A stretch of DNA of 15,362 bases from Candidatus Melainabacteria bacterium (GTDB lineage Bacteria > Cyanobacteriota > Vampirovibrionia > Vampirovibrionales > JAJTHC01), in the NCBI GenBank assembly GCA_026389055.1, contig JAPLIO010000067.1, forward strand, positions 1 to 15,362. The letters are read 5' to 3'. Every line of letters begins with the position of its first letter. Position 1 is the stretch's first letter. Shown here piece by piece: positions 7,542 to 13,994 of this stretch. A program made the translations under genes and the position numbers. The notes below the pieces were generated by a model. That model was not told the DNA's origin and ran no database searches. It saw only the letters and a list, made by a program, of their open reading frames with translations.

Positions 7542-7607
7542 GTGCTTTTTATCAATCAACCCCTTAACCAAAATCCTATAAAACAAAAACTAAGACGACG
7601 ACGATAA
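7542..7607 (+). CDS. Putative arginine leader peptide (21 codons, ends R-R-R-R)
   Basis: A short frame starts at GTG 7542 and stops at TAA 7605-7607, just upstream of the arginine-biosynthesis gene argJ. AGGA (7530-7533) lies eight bases before the GTG, an ideal Shine-Dalgarno spacing. The peptide starts M-L-F-I-N-Q-P-L, continues Asn/Gln/Lys-rich, and ends K-L-R-R-R-R: four consecutive Arg codons AGA CGA CGA CGA directly before the stop. Tandem codons for the end product, close to the stop and in the leader of a biosynthetic gene, are the hallmark of ribosome-mediated attenuation (known for trp, his, leu, thr and phe operons). The expected logic is that scarce charged tRNA-Arg stalls the ribosome on these codons and changes leader folding. 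I infer this role; translation is not shown. Chance occurrence of a CGA run is the main alternative, but the ribosome binding site and gene context argue against it. Confidence 0.6.
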   Translation: MLFINQPLNQNPIKQKLRRRR

Positions 7608-7695
7608 GCTTTTCTGCATTTCAACAGACAATTTTTAACACATCGCCCTATTTGTACTACAATAGGGGATAATAGTCTTTATCGTTCGTATTTTT
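7598..7695 (+). promoter_or_regulatory. Candidate attenuator structure in the argJ leader
   Basis: The Arg codons plus stop (7598-7608) are complementary to 7678-7689: ACG with CGT, a bulged T at 7686, then ACGATAA with TTATCGT, plus a possible terminal G-U. This 10-11 bp stem closes a loop of about 70 nt and ends two bases before TTTTT (7691-7695) and the argJ Shine-Dalgarno AAGGA (7696-7700). A ribosome stalled on the Arg codons would cover the 5' arm and block the stem; after release the stem could form ahead of the U-tract. The stem is AU-containing and long-range, so its strength needs a folding calculation. Confidence 0.4.
7635..7667 (+). promoter_or_regulatory. Candidate promoter P2 with overlapping dyad upstream of argJ
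   Basis: TTAACA (7635-7640), a 17-nt spacer and TACAAT (7658-7663) each match five of six consensus positions, placing a start near 7670. A perfect dyad CCCTATT-N8-AATAGGG (7646-7667) covers the -10. It could be a repressor operator at this promoter, or, in RNA from P1, a hairpin in the leader. It does not resemble the usual ArgR box by eye. If P2 is active it would bypass the leader peptide. Confidence 0.45.
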
Positions 7696-7714
7696 AAGGA
7701 TTTTAAACGCCACA

Positions 7715-8971
7715 ATGACCACCCTACAACCCACCGAATTAACTTGGCTTCCAACAGGAGGCATTACCGCCGCTAAAGGCTTTTCCGCTTTCGGAGACTT
7801 CGTCGGTATCAAGAAAAAACGCCCGGATTTGGCGATTATTCAGTCTGCCGTACCGTGCGTTTTCGGGCTTTGCACCACACAAAACACGGTTAAAGCCGCA
7901 CCCGTTTTGTGGTGTCAGGCCATTTTAGCTTCTCAGCCCACCGTTTCAGCTATTGTTATCAACAGTGGCAACGCCAACGCTTGCACTGGCGAAGCGGGCA
8001 TTCTGCACACGCAACAAATGGCCGAAACAACCGCTAAAGCCTTCAATCTAGCATCTGAAGCGGTATTAGTGGCTTCTACAGGCATTATTGGCGTACCCCT
8101 ACCAATTGATATTGTTACCAAAGGCATCAAAACCGTTGCCTCACGCCTAGAATCGACGCTTGAAGGGGGTACCGCCGCTGCGGAAGCCATTCGTACAACG
8201 GATACCTTCGCCAAAGAAGCCGCCTTAACGCTGACAATTGGCGGAAAAACGGTTACATTGGGCGGTATGGCAAAAGGGTCTGGCATGATACACCCCAATA
8301 TGGCGACCATGCTGGGGTTTGTAACTACCGATGTTGCCATTACCAAAGCTCTGCTTCAAAAGGCGATTAGTGCGGTAACCGTTGATTCTTACAATCAAAT
8401 TTCCGTGGATGGCGATACCAGCACCAACGATATGGTAGCGGTTTTAGCCAATGGCGAAGCGAAAAATCCGCTGATTGAAGACGAAACTAGTGCAGATTAT
8501 CAAACCTTTTTGGCGGGCTTGTTGGCCCTCAATACCAAGTTGGCGAAACTTATTGCCAAAGATGGGGAAGGGGCTAGCAAGCTGTTGGAAGTGGTTGTTA
8601 GCCAAGCAGAAACAGTTGAACAGGCTCGGGTTTTAGCCAAAGCCGTGATTTCGTCTAACTTGGTGAAATCGGCTTTTTTTGGTGAAAGTGCCAATTGGGG
8701 ACGCATTTTAAGTGCCATGGGTGGCACGGAATTACCCTTTAATCCGCTGTTGGTTTCAATGCAGATTGAAGGCATTTTAACAGGAAAGAGTGTTTCGTTT
8801 TTTGAGCAAGGGCAACCCGTTGGGTATGATGCCGAACGAGCCAAAACCGTCTTAAAAGAAGCTGAACTTCGGGTTTGTGTTTCGTTAGGGGCAGGTTCAG
8901 CCGTTGGTACCGCATGGGGATGCGATTTAACCCATGAATATGTAACCATCAATGCGGATTACATGACATAA
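7715..8971 (+). CDS. argJ: Glutamate N-acetyltransferase / ornithine acetyltransferase
   Basis: ArgJ transfers acetyl from N-acetylornithine to glutamate (and in bifunctional forms also uses acetyl-CoA), recycling the acetyl group in arginine biosynthesis. The 418-residue length is normal. The precursor self-cleaves before a Thr nucleophile in the motif MIHPNMATMLGF; here that Thr is residue 198. Upstream signatures are VINSGNANACTG (81-92) and STGIIGVPLP (121-130), which carries the oxyanion-hole Thr-Gly. The C-terminus ends in the family's typical EYVTINADYMT. The start ATG has AAGGA (7696-7700) 14 nt upstream, slightly far. The gene follows the candidate Arg leader and precedes argB by 164 nt containing an intergenic element, so regulation by arginine supply is inferred. 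Whether it is mono- or bifunctional cannot be told from sequence alone. Confidence 0.97.
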   Translation: MTTLQPTELTWLPTGGITAAKGFSAFGDFVGIKKKRPDLAIIQSAVPCVFGLCTTQNTVKAAPVLWCQAILASQPTVSAIVINSGNANACTGEAGILHTQQMAETTAKAFNLASEAVLVASTGIIGVPLPIDIVTKGIKTVASRLESTLEGGTAAAEAIRTTDTFAKEAALTLTIGGKTVTLGGMAKGSGMIHPNMATMLGFVTTDVAITKALLQKAISAVTVDSYNQISVDGDTSTNDMVAVLANGEAKNPLIEDETSADYQTFLAGLLALNTKLAKLIAKDGEGASKLLEVVVSQAETVEQARVLAKAVISSNLVKSAFFGESANWGRILSAMGGTELPFNPLLVSMQIEGILTGKSVSFFEQGQPVGYDAERAKTVLKEAELRVCVSLGAGSAVGTAWGCDLTHEYVTINADYMT

Positions 8972-8991
8972 GTTTAGTTGTAATAACGCTC

Positions 8992-9098
8992 TGATGGGCA
9001 TCTTCGTTGTCATTTGCGGTACTCAACTCCTCATGTACTTATTTGTACACTCCGGGTTTCCGTTCCTCATTCCTAGAATCTGCTCCACCAGCCCATCA
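8992..9098. repeat. Intergenic element with 8-bp terminal inverted repeats
   Basis: The argJ-argB spacer is largely filled by a 107-bp block bounded by perfect inverted repeats TGATGGGC (8992-8999) and GCCCATCA (9091-9098). Its centre contains TGTAC-ttattt-GTACA (9034-9049), and the flanks are pyrimidine-rich with CTCCTCATG and TTCCGTTCCTC blocks. The pattern (a central GTAC dyad between CTC-rich arms) looks like a palindromic interspersed repeat. It carries no credible gene and no U-tract. Part of it may recur at 1185-1330. Confidence 0.5.
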
Positions 9099-9135
9099 TT
9101 ACAAACAAAACTACTAAAAAGAAAGACCTTACACC

Positions 9136-10041
9136 ATGTTAATGATGACTAATCACACCGCTGAAAATTTAGATATTCACCCCCTGCCCGCCAACGAAAA
9201 GGCAAGCATCTTGATTGAAGCCCTACCCTATATCCAACGCTTTAGTGGTTCAACCGTTGTAATTAAACTGGGCGGAGCTTCACTGATTCACCCCGAAAAA
9301 AAACAAAAAATGCTGCAAGATGTCGCATTGCTGCATATGGTGGGTATTCGGTGCGTGATTGTTCACGGCGGAGGCCCTGCGATTAACCAGCATTTGCACG
9401 AATTGGGGCATTCATCGCACTTTGAACAGGGCGTTCGGGTTACAGATGCCGTTACGATGGCAGTTGCTGAAATGGTACTAAGCGGGCAAGTAGGTAAAGA
9501 TTTAGCGGCTCAGCTAGGGCAATTGGGCGTTCAAGCCCTTAGTCTTTCAGGGAAAGATGGGCAATTGTTGCAGTGCAAACGAACTACCGTTAATGGGTTG
9601 GATGTTGGGCAAGTGGGTGAAGTGGAAAGCGTAAACGTGCAATTGTTGAACACCTTGTTAGATAACCACTTGATTCCTGTTATTTCCACCATTGGTGTGG
9701 GAATCGATGGCACTAGCTATAATGTGAATGCGGATTTTGCCGCCATTGCTGTTGCCGCCGCCTTGAAAGCCAAAAAGCTGGTATTTATGACGGATGTGGC
9801 TGGCGTTTTAGCCAACGTCAACGACCCCACTTCTCGCATTGGTCAGCTTTCGCTGGGGCAAGTAGCAGGGTTAATAGAAAAAGGCGTTATTTCAGGCGGT
9901 ATGATTCCCAAGGTTTCCTGTTGTGTTGAAGCCGTAGAGTTGGGCGTTGAAAGAGTACACATTTTGGATGGCAGGGTAGACCATAGCTTATTGGTTGAAA
10001 TTTTTACCGATGAAGGCATTGGTACGCTGGTTTCTGCGTAA
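9136..10041 (+). CDS. argB: Acetylglutamate kinase, arginine-sensitive type
   Basis: ArgB phosphorylates N-acetylglutamate with ATP, the usual control point of arginine biosynthesis. Signatures of the amino-acid kinase fold appear in order: VVIKLGGASL (the family usually has KYGG; Tyr is Leu here), VHGGGPAINQHL, EQGVRVTD, SLSGKDGQLL, YNVNADFAAIAVA, FMTDVAGVL, GGMIPKV, and HILDGRVDHSLLVEIFTDEGIGTLV. An N-terminal helix (about residues 20-37, EKASILIEALPYIQRF) and the C-terminal EIFTDEGIGT segment are traits of hexameric, arginine-inhibited kinases, so feedback inhibition is likely. The start is ambiguous: ATG 9136, then TTA, then ATG ATG at 9142 and 9145; only a GA-rich stretch precedes them. 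The gene ends nine bases before the stop of a convergent gene, with no intrinsic terminator between. Confidence 0.96.
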   Translation: MLMMTNHTAENLDIHPLPANEKASILIEALPYIQRFSGSTVVIKLGGASLIHPEKKQKMLQDVALLHMVGIRCVIVHGGGPAINQHLHELGHSSHFEQGVRVTDAVTMAVAEMVLSGQVGKDLAAQLGQLGVQALSLSGKDGQLLQCKRTTVNGLDVGQVGEVESVNVQLLNTLLDNHLIPVISTIGVGIDGTSYNVNADFAAIAVAAALKAKKLVFMTDVAGVLANVNDPTSRIGQLSLGQVAGLIEKGVISGGMIPKVSCCVEAVELGVERVHILDGRVDHSLLVEIFTDEGIGTLVSA

Positions 10042-10050
10042 ATAGAACAG

Positions 10051-10380
10051 TTAAGCTAGTAGTTTAAAGGTATTAGAAATATTTTTGTCCAACACTTTAT
10101 TTAAACCTTCCACTTCGGTTGTAATAGCTTTTACTAAAAGATCTAACCGAGTAGATTGTTGTTCTAAGCCTTTTTCAATTTGTTGAATAACGGCTATTTG
10201 AGCATTTAATACTTGCATTGTGGGACTGTTAGGGTCTAGGTTAGCGGTTAAGCTCCATAAATTACCTGAGCTAGCCCCTAATTGCTGTTTGGATTGGTTC
10301 ACCATTTGAGCTTGAAATTGATAATCAGATAGCTGGCCTTTACTAATTAGTAATCTAAATTGTGTTGCAGCGACTCCCAT
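10051..10380 (-). CDS. Small Gln-rich helical protein, possible secretion-related family
   Basis: This 109-residue protein has no signal peptide or membrane segment. It begins MGVAATQFRLLISKGQLSDYQ and is almost wholly helix-forming and Gln-rich, with a central SLTANLDPNSP turn and a C-terminal amphipathic helix. I recall similar MG[LV]AA[ST]Q-starting small proteins in Melainabacteria-type genomes, where they look like helical-hairpin proteins of secretion or surface structures, but I cannot confirm homology here. The ATG is preceded on the minus strand by a GA-rich stretch (AGAGAGAAG) in ribosome-binding position. It converges on argB with a nine-base gap. The other minus-strand gene lies upstream, but a terminator-like hairpin separates them, so it probably has its own promoter in the AT-rich 10381-10620 region. 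Confidence 0.72.
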   Translation of the reverse strand: MGVAATQFRLLISKGQLSDYQFQAQMVNQSKQQLGASSGNLWSLTANLDPNSPTMQVLNAQIAVIQQIEKGLEQQSTRLDLLVKAITTEVEGLNKVLDKNISNTFKLLA

Positions 10381-10632
10381 GGCGGGCTTCTCTCTTTCTC
10401 TAGCGATTAAATTGAATAAAGGGGTTGAAATGGAGGGCAGTAGGTGGAAATAATGGGTATTTCAGGTAGTATTAAATAAAGCTTACAAAGTAATAAAAAC
10501 AACTAGCATAGATAAATTGTTTTTATATCTAAATTGTTACAAAACAAACAGAAGCCCCCCTTCCCTTTCTTGGTAATGAAGCTAATATTTTATAGTTGTT
10601 TCAAGCATTAAATAGCGTAAAATCATGATTCG

Positions 10633-10653
10633 GGGAGACCACAAGGGTCTCCC
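10633..10653. repeat. GAGACC/GGTCTC palindromic hairpin
   Basis: A perfect 8-bp stem GGGAGACC-acaag-GGTCTCCC. Read on the minus strand it is CGTAAGGGAGACC..., resembling widespread short GTAGGG-type intergenic palindromes. A related hairpin with the same GAGACCCT...TGGTCT core lies at 15097-15134. There is no U-tract directly after either arm. Confidence 0.6.
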
Positions 10654-10674
10654 TTACGAAGGGAAAACTAACAG

Positions 10675-10713
10675 AAAACCCCACCTCTACAGAAAAAAGG
10701 CGGGGGATTAGTT
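10675..10713 (-). terminator. Intrinsic terminator of the membrane coiled-coil gene
   Basis: On the minus strand, CCCCGCCT (plus 10698-10705) pairs with AGGTGGGG (plus 10679-10686), including one G-U, around a T-rich loop, and is followed at once by UUUUC. An outer pair AACTAA/TTAGTT (10708-10713 with 10666-10671) can extend the stem past the U-tract. It lies about 20-60 nt after the stop codon of the minus-strand gene ending at 10734, the right place for its terminator. Confidence 0.65.
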
Positions 10714-10733
10714 AAAATACGATGGTTAAAGGC

Positions 10734-11939
10734 TTAACCTTTGTTATGCTGTTCAAGAAAAAGAGTTAAAAGATTTACCCACTCACTTGTTTCTGGGGCG
10801 ATTGAGAAATGATATTCTCTGCAATAGTCCATCTTCTCAAGCCAAGTACAAGGAAGATCTCTGTTTTCAGCCGATTGCAGAATCCATGCTTTTTCTTCTT
10901 CAGTAAACGATAGGTTAGGATTTTCATAAAGTTCTAAGCCCTTTTGGTAAAGAATAAAATTTCTTAGAGACTCCGATATTGCTTGTTTTTTACTGTCGGT
11001 TGTTGAAGGTAGTTCTGCTATTTCTTTTAATATAACTTTGGTTTCTTCTAACAAAAGATTTAAAATGGAAGGGTTGGCTTTTTGATTATTGTCTAATACT
11101 TCAATCAACATTAGTAATCGTTCGCATGGCTTATTTATATCAGCTAAATTGTTTAACCACTTTATACCAGCTTGTCTGTCTTTAATTTCAGCTAATCGTT
11201 CCACAACGGTAGGAAGTGCTTTCCTGCTGTCTTCAAGATAAGCTTCAACAAACCCCTCTTGCCCACCTCTTTTTGCATTGAAAGAAAGTTGCTTTTCATA
11301 CTCGGCTCGTATAACGTGTTGAGCATTGGCTCTTTCTTTGTTTATTTCATCAACAAACCTATCTAGCTTGTCCATTCTTTGATAAAGTTTGTCTAATTCT
11401 GTACTGTTTTTGTTAAATGATTGGGTCATCAATATCATCGCTTCGTTTAAGTCCTTTAACGCTTCGCTAGAAGAAGCTAATACCTCATTCGCATTTTCCT
11501 GTAAATACTTCCCTAGCAGTAGTGTGTTATTTCCCCACTCTGTTGTAATGGCTTGTTCTAAGTTCGTAAAGCGGGTTGCCATCGCCTCTTCCGCTTGGTT
11601 ACTTTTAGCCAACAACACACCTACCCCAAAAACCGCCCCCAAGCTAGCAATAAACCCCATCGTCGCCAAAACCAACGTGCCTCTATTGCTAGCAGGGTCA
11701 ACCTTTGTGGTAATAATAACAGGCTGTGGTACTAGCTTCGGCTTGGTTGTAACTTCAAACGTATCGCTTTTATGCTTTTTGAGGGCTTTACGTTTAGTGT
11801 TTGGTGGTTTTTCGTGCTTTTTTCCTTCCTTCAACGCCTTGTTCTCAACTATTTCGTTATCAGCAGAAGCCCTCGCTTGCTCAACAAAGCTTTGGGTTTT
11901 TTGCAGTAGTATTGCTTTACGAGGGGTAATGGCATCCAT
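10734..11939 (-). CDS. Hypothetical membrane-anchored coiled-coil protein
   Basis: I do not recognise this 401-residue protein. Residues 1-86 are hydrophilic and very basic between 38 and 69 (many K/R), so this part should be cytoplasmic. One hydrophobic segment (about 87-111, GTLVLATMGFIASLGAVFGV then GVLLA) gives an N-in, C-out single-pass topology. Residues 112-225 are charged with heptad-like spacing (TRFTNLEQAI, LYQRMDKLDRFVDEINKE), predicting a long coiled coil. The C-terminal 175 residues are helical and end in a Trp/Cys-containing region (CTWLEKMDYC). The start has a strong ribosome binding site: AAGGAG (plus 11951-11956) 11 nt upstream, just inside an AG dinucleotide run. The gene is divergent from proS and followed by an intrinsic terminator. 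Architecture recalls cell-envelope or chemosensory-type scaffolds, but function is unknown. Confidence 0.8.
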   Translation of the reverse strand: MDAITPRKAILLQKTQSFVEQARASADNEIVENKALKEGKKHEKPPNTKRKALKKHKSDTFEVTTKPKLVPQPVIITTKVDPASNRGTLVLATMGFIASLGAVFGVGVLLAKSNQAEEAMATRFTNLEQAITTEWGNNTLLLGKYLQENANEVLASSSEALKDLNEAMILMTQSFNKNSTELDKLYQRMDKLDRFVDEINKERANAQHVIRAEYEKQLSFNAKRGGQEGFVEAYLEDSRKALPTVVERLAEIKDRQAGIKWLNNLADINKPCERLLMLIEVLDNNQKANPSILNLLLEETKVILKEIAELPSTTDSKKQAISESLRNFILYQKGLELYENPNLSFTEEEKAWILQSAENRDLPCTWLEKMDYCREYHFSIAPETSEWVNLLTLFLEQHNKG

Positions 11940-11956
11940 TAACAGAGGAACTCCTT

Positions 11957-11970
11957 AGAGAGAGAGAGAG
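11957..11970. repeat. AG dinucleotide microsatellite (7 units)
   Basis: Seven tandem AG units lie directly upstream of the Shine-Dalgarno of the minus-strand coiled-coil gene (CT repeat in its leader). Such tracts can change length by slippage and alter leader or promoter spacing. Confidence 0.7.
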
Positions 11971-11988
11971 AAGTTATTGGTTTATTGT

Positions 11989-12016
11989 CTAACAAACAGA
12001 TAAACGTCTGTACAAT
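11989..12016 (+). promoter_or_regulatory. Candidate proS promoter
   Basis: CTAACA (11989-11994, four of six), a 16-nt spacer and TACAAT (12011-12016, five of six) lie in the divergent spacer upstream of proS. A small dyad ACAGA-N6-TCTGT (11996-12011) fills the spacer. The match is moderate and could be chance in AT-rich DNA. Confidence 0.35.
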
Positions 12017-12086
12017 TGCTTTTGTGCTAAAATAGCATCAACCATTTTAACCTGTTATCACCGCAAAGAAAAGAACGCACTAAGTT

Positions 12087-13931
12087 ATGATGATGATGAA
12101 AATTTCGACCCTATTTGCCTCTACCTTACGAGATGTACCTGCCGATGCCGAAGTCGTCAGCCACCAACTATTACTACGGGCGGGCTACATTCGCCGAATT
12201 ACCAGTGGCGTTTACAGCTACCTACCTCTCATGTGGCGAACCCTTCAAAAAATTAGCACCATCGTTCGGGAAGAAATGAACCGTGCCAATGCCCAAGAAT
12301 TGCTGATGCCCATTCTGCAACCTCGGGAATTATGGGAATCTTCAGGGCGATGGAGCGTTTATGGCGATGAGCTAATGCGGTTAAAAGATCGCCACCAGCG
12401 GGATTTTTGCCTTGCCCCAACTGGCGAAGAAGTGATTACGCAATTGGCACAAATTGAAGTGAAATCTTACAGGCAGTTGCCCTTGAACCTTTACCAAGTT
12501 TCTAATAAATACCGCGATGAGCGTCGCCCTCGGTTTGGGTTACTTCGGGGACGTGAATTTATTATGAAAGATGCTTACAGTTTTCACGCCAGCCAAGCCT
12601 GCTTAGACCGTGAATACGATGTAATGGCAGAGGCTTACACGGCTATTTTTAACCGCTGTGGCGTAAAAACCAAGATGGTTGCCAGTGATTCTGGGGCGAT
12701 TGGCGGAGCCGTTAGTCATGAATTTATGATGTTGACAGGGTATCAAGCCGAAGCTCAACAATCGGGTGAAAACGATGTGGTTCATTGTGAAACTTCGGGG
12801 TATGCCGCTAATAGCGAAAAGGCCACCTCTATTCCGCAACCGCTAGCAGTTGATGGGGCGGAACCATTTAGCCAGTATAACGGTGCAACCAAAGTGGAAA
12901 CGCCTTATACCGATAGCATCGAAAAGTTGTGTAAAAAGTTAAAATGCTCTGCAGAAGTGATTTGCAAAACACTCTTATATGTAAAAGATGATACCGATTT
13001 TATCGCCGTGTTAATGCGGGGCGATTACGACGTTGAAGAAACGAAATTGAAGAATACCTTGGGTGCCTTAACCCTTCGTATGGCGACAGAAGACGAATTA
13101 ACAAGGCTTTACGAAACAAAAAAAGGCTTCGTTGGCTATTATGAGGCTTTATGTTTAGGTGAAACGGTCGATTTAACGAGCGTTCAAGGCAAAGAGGGTA
13201 CGCCCGTTAGCCTGCTGGTAGATAAAACCGTCGTCCCCATGAAAAACTTTGTCATTGCCAACATGGAAGCCCATGTTCACTGGGTTAATGCCAATTGGGC
13301 TAGCAATTGTTGCCAAACAGAAGGCATTACTGTAGCCGATGTTCGCACCGTGAAGGCGGGCGATTTATGCGTAGAAAGTAATCAGCCGTTAAGCATTACT
13401 CGAGGCATTGAAGTTGGCAATATCTTTCAGTTGGGAACGAAGTATTCCGAAAGCATGCAAGCCTCTTACACTGCCGAAGATGGCACGGAGCAACCGTTTG
13501 TGATGGGCTGCTACGGCATTGGCGTTAGCAGAGTAGCCGCTGCCGCCGTGGAACGTTACCATGATGCGAATGGGATTATCTGGCCTACGGCGATTGCTCC
13601 TTACCAAGTGATTATCGTGCCAGCCAACGTAAAAGATGAAACCCAATGGGCATTGGCAAATCAGCTTTATGCCGAACTGAAAACGGTCTTGGGCGATGAC
13701 GTATTGCTAGATGACCGTGATGAACGGGCGGGCGTGAAGTTTAAAGATGCCGATTTAATGGGCTTTCCGTTAAGAATTACGGTCGGCAAATTGGCTGGCG
13801 AAGGCAAGGTAGAAGCCAAGCTTCGAGCATCGAAAGACCTTATTATTTTAGATGCCAATGAAGTTTCCACCCAAGTTAAAACTCTGTTAGCCGAGTGGGA
13901 CGCTCTTTCTTGGGAGCCTCCTGTTGTTTAA
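12087..13931 (+). CDS. proS: Prolyl-tRNA synthetase (bacterial type, with editing insertion)
   Basis: This class II synthetase charges tRNA-Pro. The 614-residue length and the large insertion place it in the bacterial (ProS type I) group. The N-terminus reads STLRDVPADAEVVSHQLLLRAGYIRR; motif 1 lies around TLQKISTIVREEMNRANAQELLMP; motif 2 is at NKYRDERRPRFGLLRGREFIMKDAYSF. A YbaK-like editing domain that hydrolyses Ala-tRNA-Pro occupies roughly residues 240-400 (starting near TPYTDSIEKL). Motif 3 is FVMGCYGIGVSRVAAA, followed by WPTAIAPYQVIIVPAN and the anticodon-binding domain. The gene opens with four tandem ATG codons, so the true start is uncertain by up to three residues; the homologous start is MKIS. 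The ribosome binding site is weak (GA-rich AAGAAAAGAA). It is divergent from the minus-strand coiled-coil gene. Confidence 0.97.
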   Translation: MMMMKISTLFASTLRDVPADAEVVSHQLLLRAGYIRRITSGVYSYLPLMWRTLQKISTIVREEMNRANAQELLMPILQPRELWESSGRWSVYGDELMRLKDRHQRDFCLAPTGEEVITQLAQIEVKSYRQLPLNLYQVSNKYRDERRPRFGLLRGREFIMKDAYSFHASQACLDREYDVMAEAYTAIFNRCGVKTKMVASDSGAIGGAVSHEFMMLTGYQAEAQQSGENDVVHCETSGYAANSEKATSIPQPLAVDGAEPFSQYNGATKVETPYTDSIEKLCKKLKCSAEVICKTLLYVKDDTDFIAVLMRGDYDVEETKLKNTLGALTLRMATEDELTRLYETKKGFVGYYEALCLGETVDLTSVQGKEGTPVSLLVDKTVVPMKNFVIANMEAHVHWVNANWASNCCQTEGITVADVRTVKAGDLCVESNQPLSITRGIEVGNIFQLGTKYSESMQASYTAEDGTEQPFVMGCYGIGVSRVAAAAVERYHDANGIIWPTAIAPYQVIIVPANVKDETQWALANQLYAELKTVLGDDVLLDDRDERAGVKFKDADLMGFPLRITVGKLAGEGKVEAKLRASKDLIILDANEVSTQVKTLLAEWDALSWEPPVV

Positions 13932-13958
13932 AAAAAACGGGCGGATGCAATCCGTCCC
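13930..13958 (-). repeat. GTAGGG-type hairpin after proS, terminator-like on the minus strand
   Basis: GGGCGGAT-gca-ATCCGTCC forms an eight-pair stem (one G-U) just after the proS stop. On the plus strand no U-tract follows. On the minus strand it reads GTAGGGACGGATTGC followed by ATCCGCCCG and then eight T, which looks like an intrinsic terminator with one mismatch, though no minus-strand gene precedes it. The sequence resembles a widespread intergenic palindrome with a GTAGGG start. Confidence 0.5.
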
Positions 13959-13994
13959 TACAAATACCCTGATATAGAAAAAGGACTTTACCCT

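Larger units (their letters stand above)
10381..10733. other. Gene-free AT-rich spacer between two minus-strand genes
   Basis: This 353-nt stretch has no supported gene. From 10400 to 10620 it is AT-rich with many TA/TTT runs and would hold the promoter of the small minus-strand gene, although I cannot single out one convincing -35/-10 pair. From 10633 to 10713 it holds two hairpins, annotated separately. Confidence 0.6.

Noticed and set aside
7933..8952. Long minus-strand frames inside argJ
   Set aside because: They lie antisense to a fully conserved argJ, lack ribosome binding sites and reflect codon composition of the sense gene.
8994..9152. 52-codon plus-strand frame between argJ and argB, considered as a possible leader peptide for argB
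   Set aside because: There is no Shine-Dalgarno, few Arg codons, it runs out of frame across the argB start, and its sequence is that of the palindromic intergenic element.
11389..11958. 189-codon plus-strand frame opposite the coiled-coil gene
   Set aside because: The minus-strand frame is longer, has a strong ribosome binding site, a coherent membrane and coiled-coil architecture and a terminator; the plus-strand reading is Ser/Phe-rich and looks like its shadow.
11940..12086. T-box or other tRNA-sensing leader upstream of proS
   Set aside because: The spacer is short and I see no T-box sequence, specifier loop or terminator hairpin.
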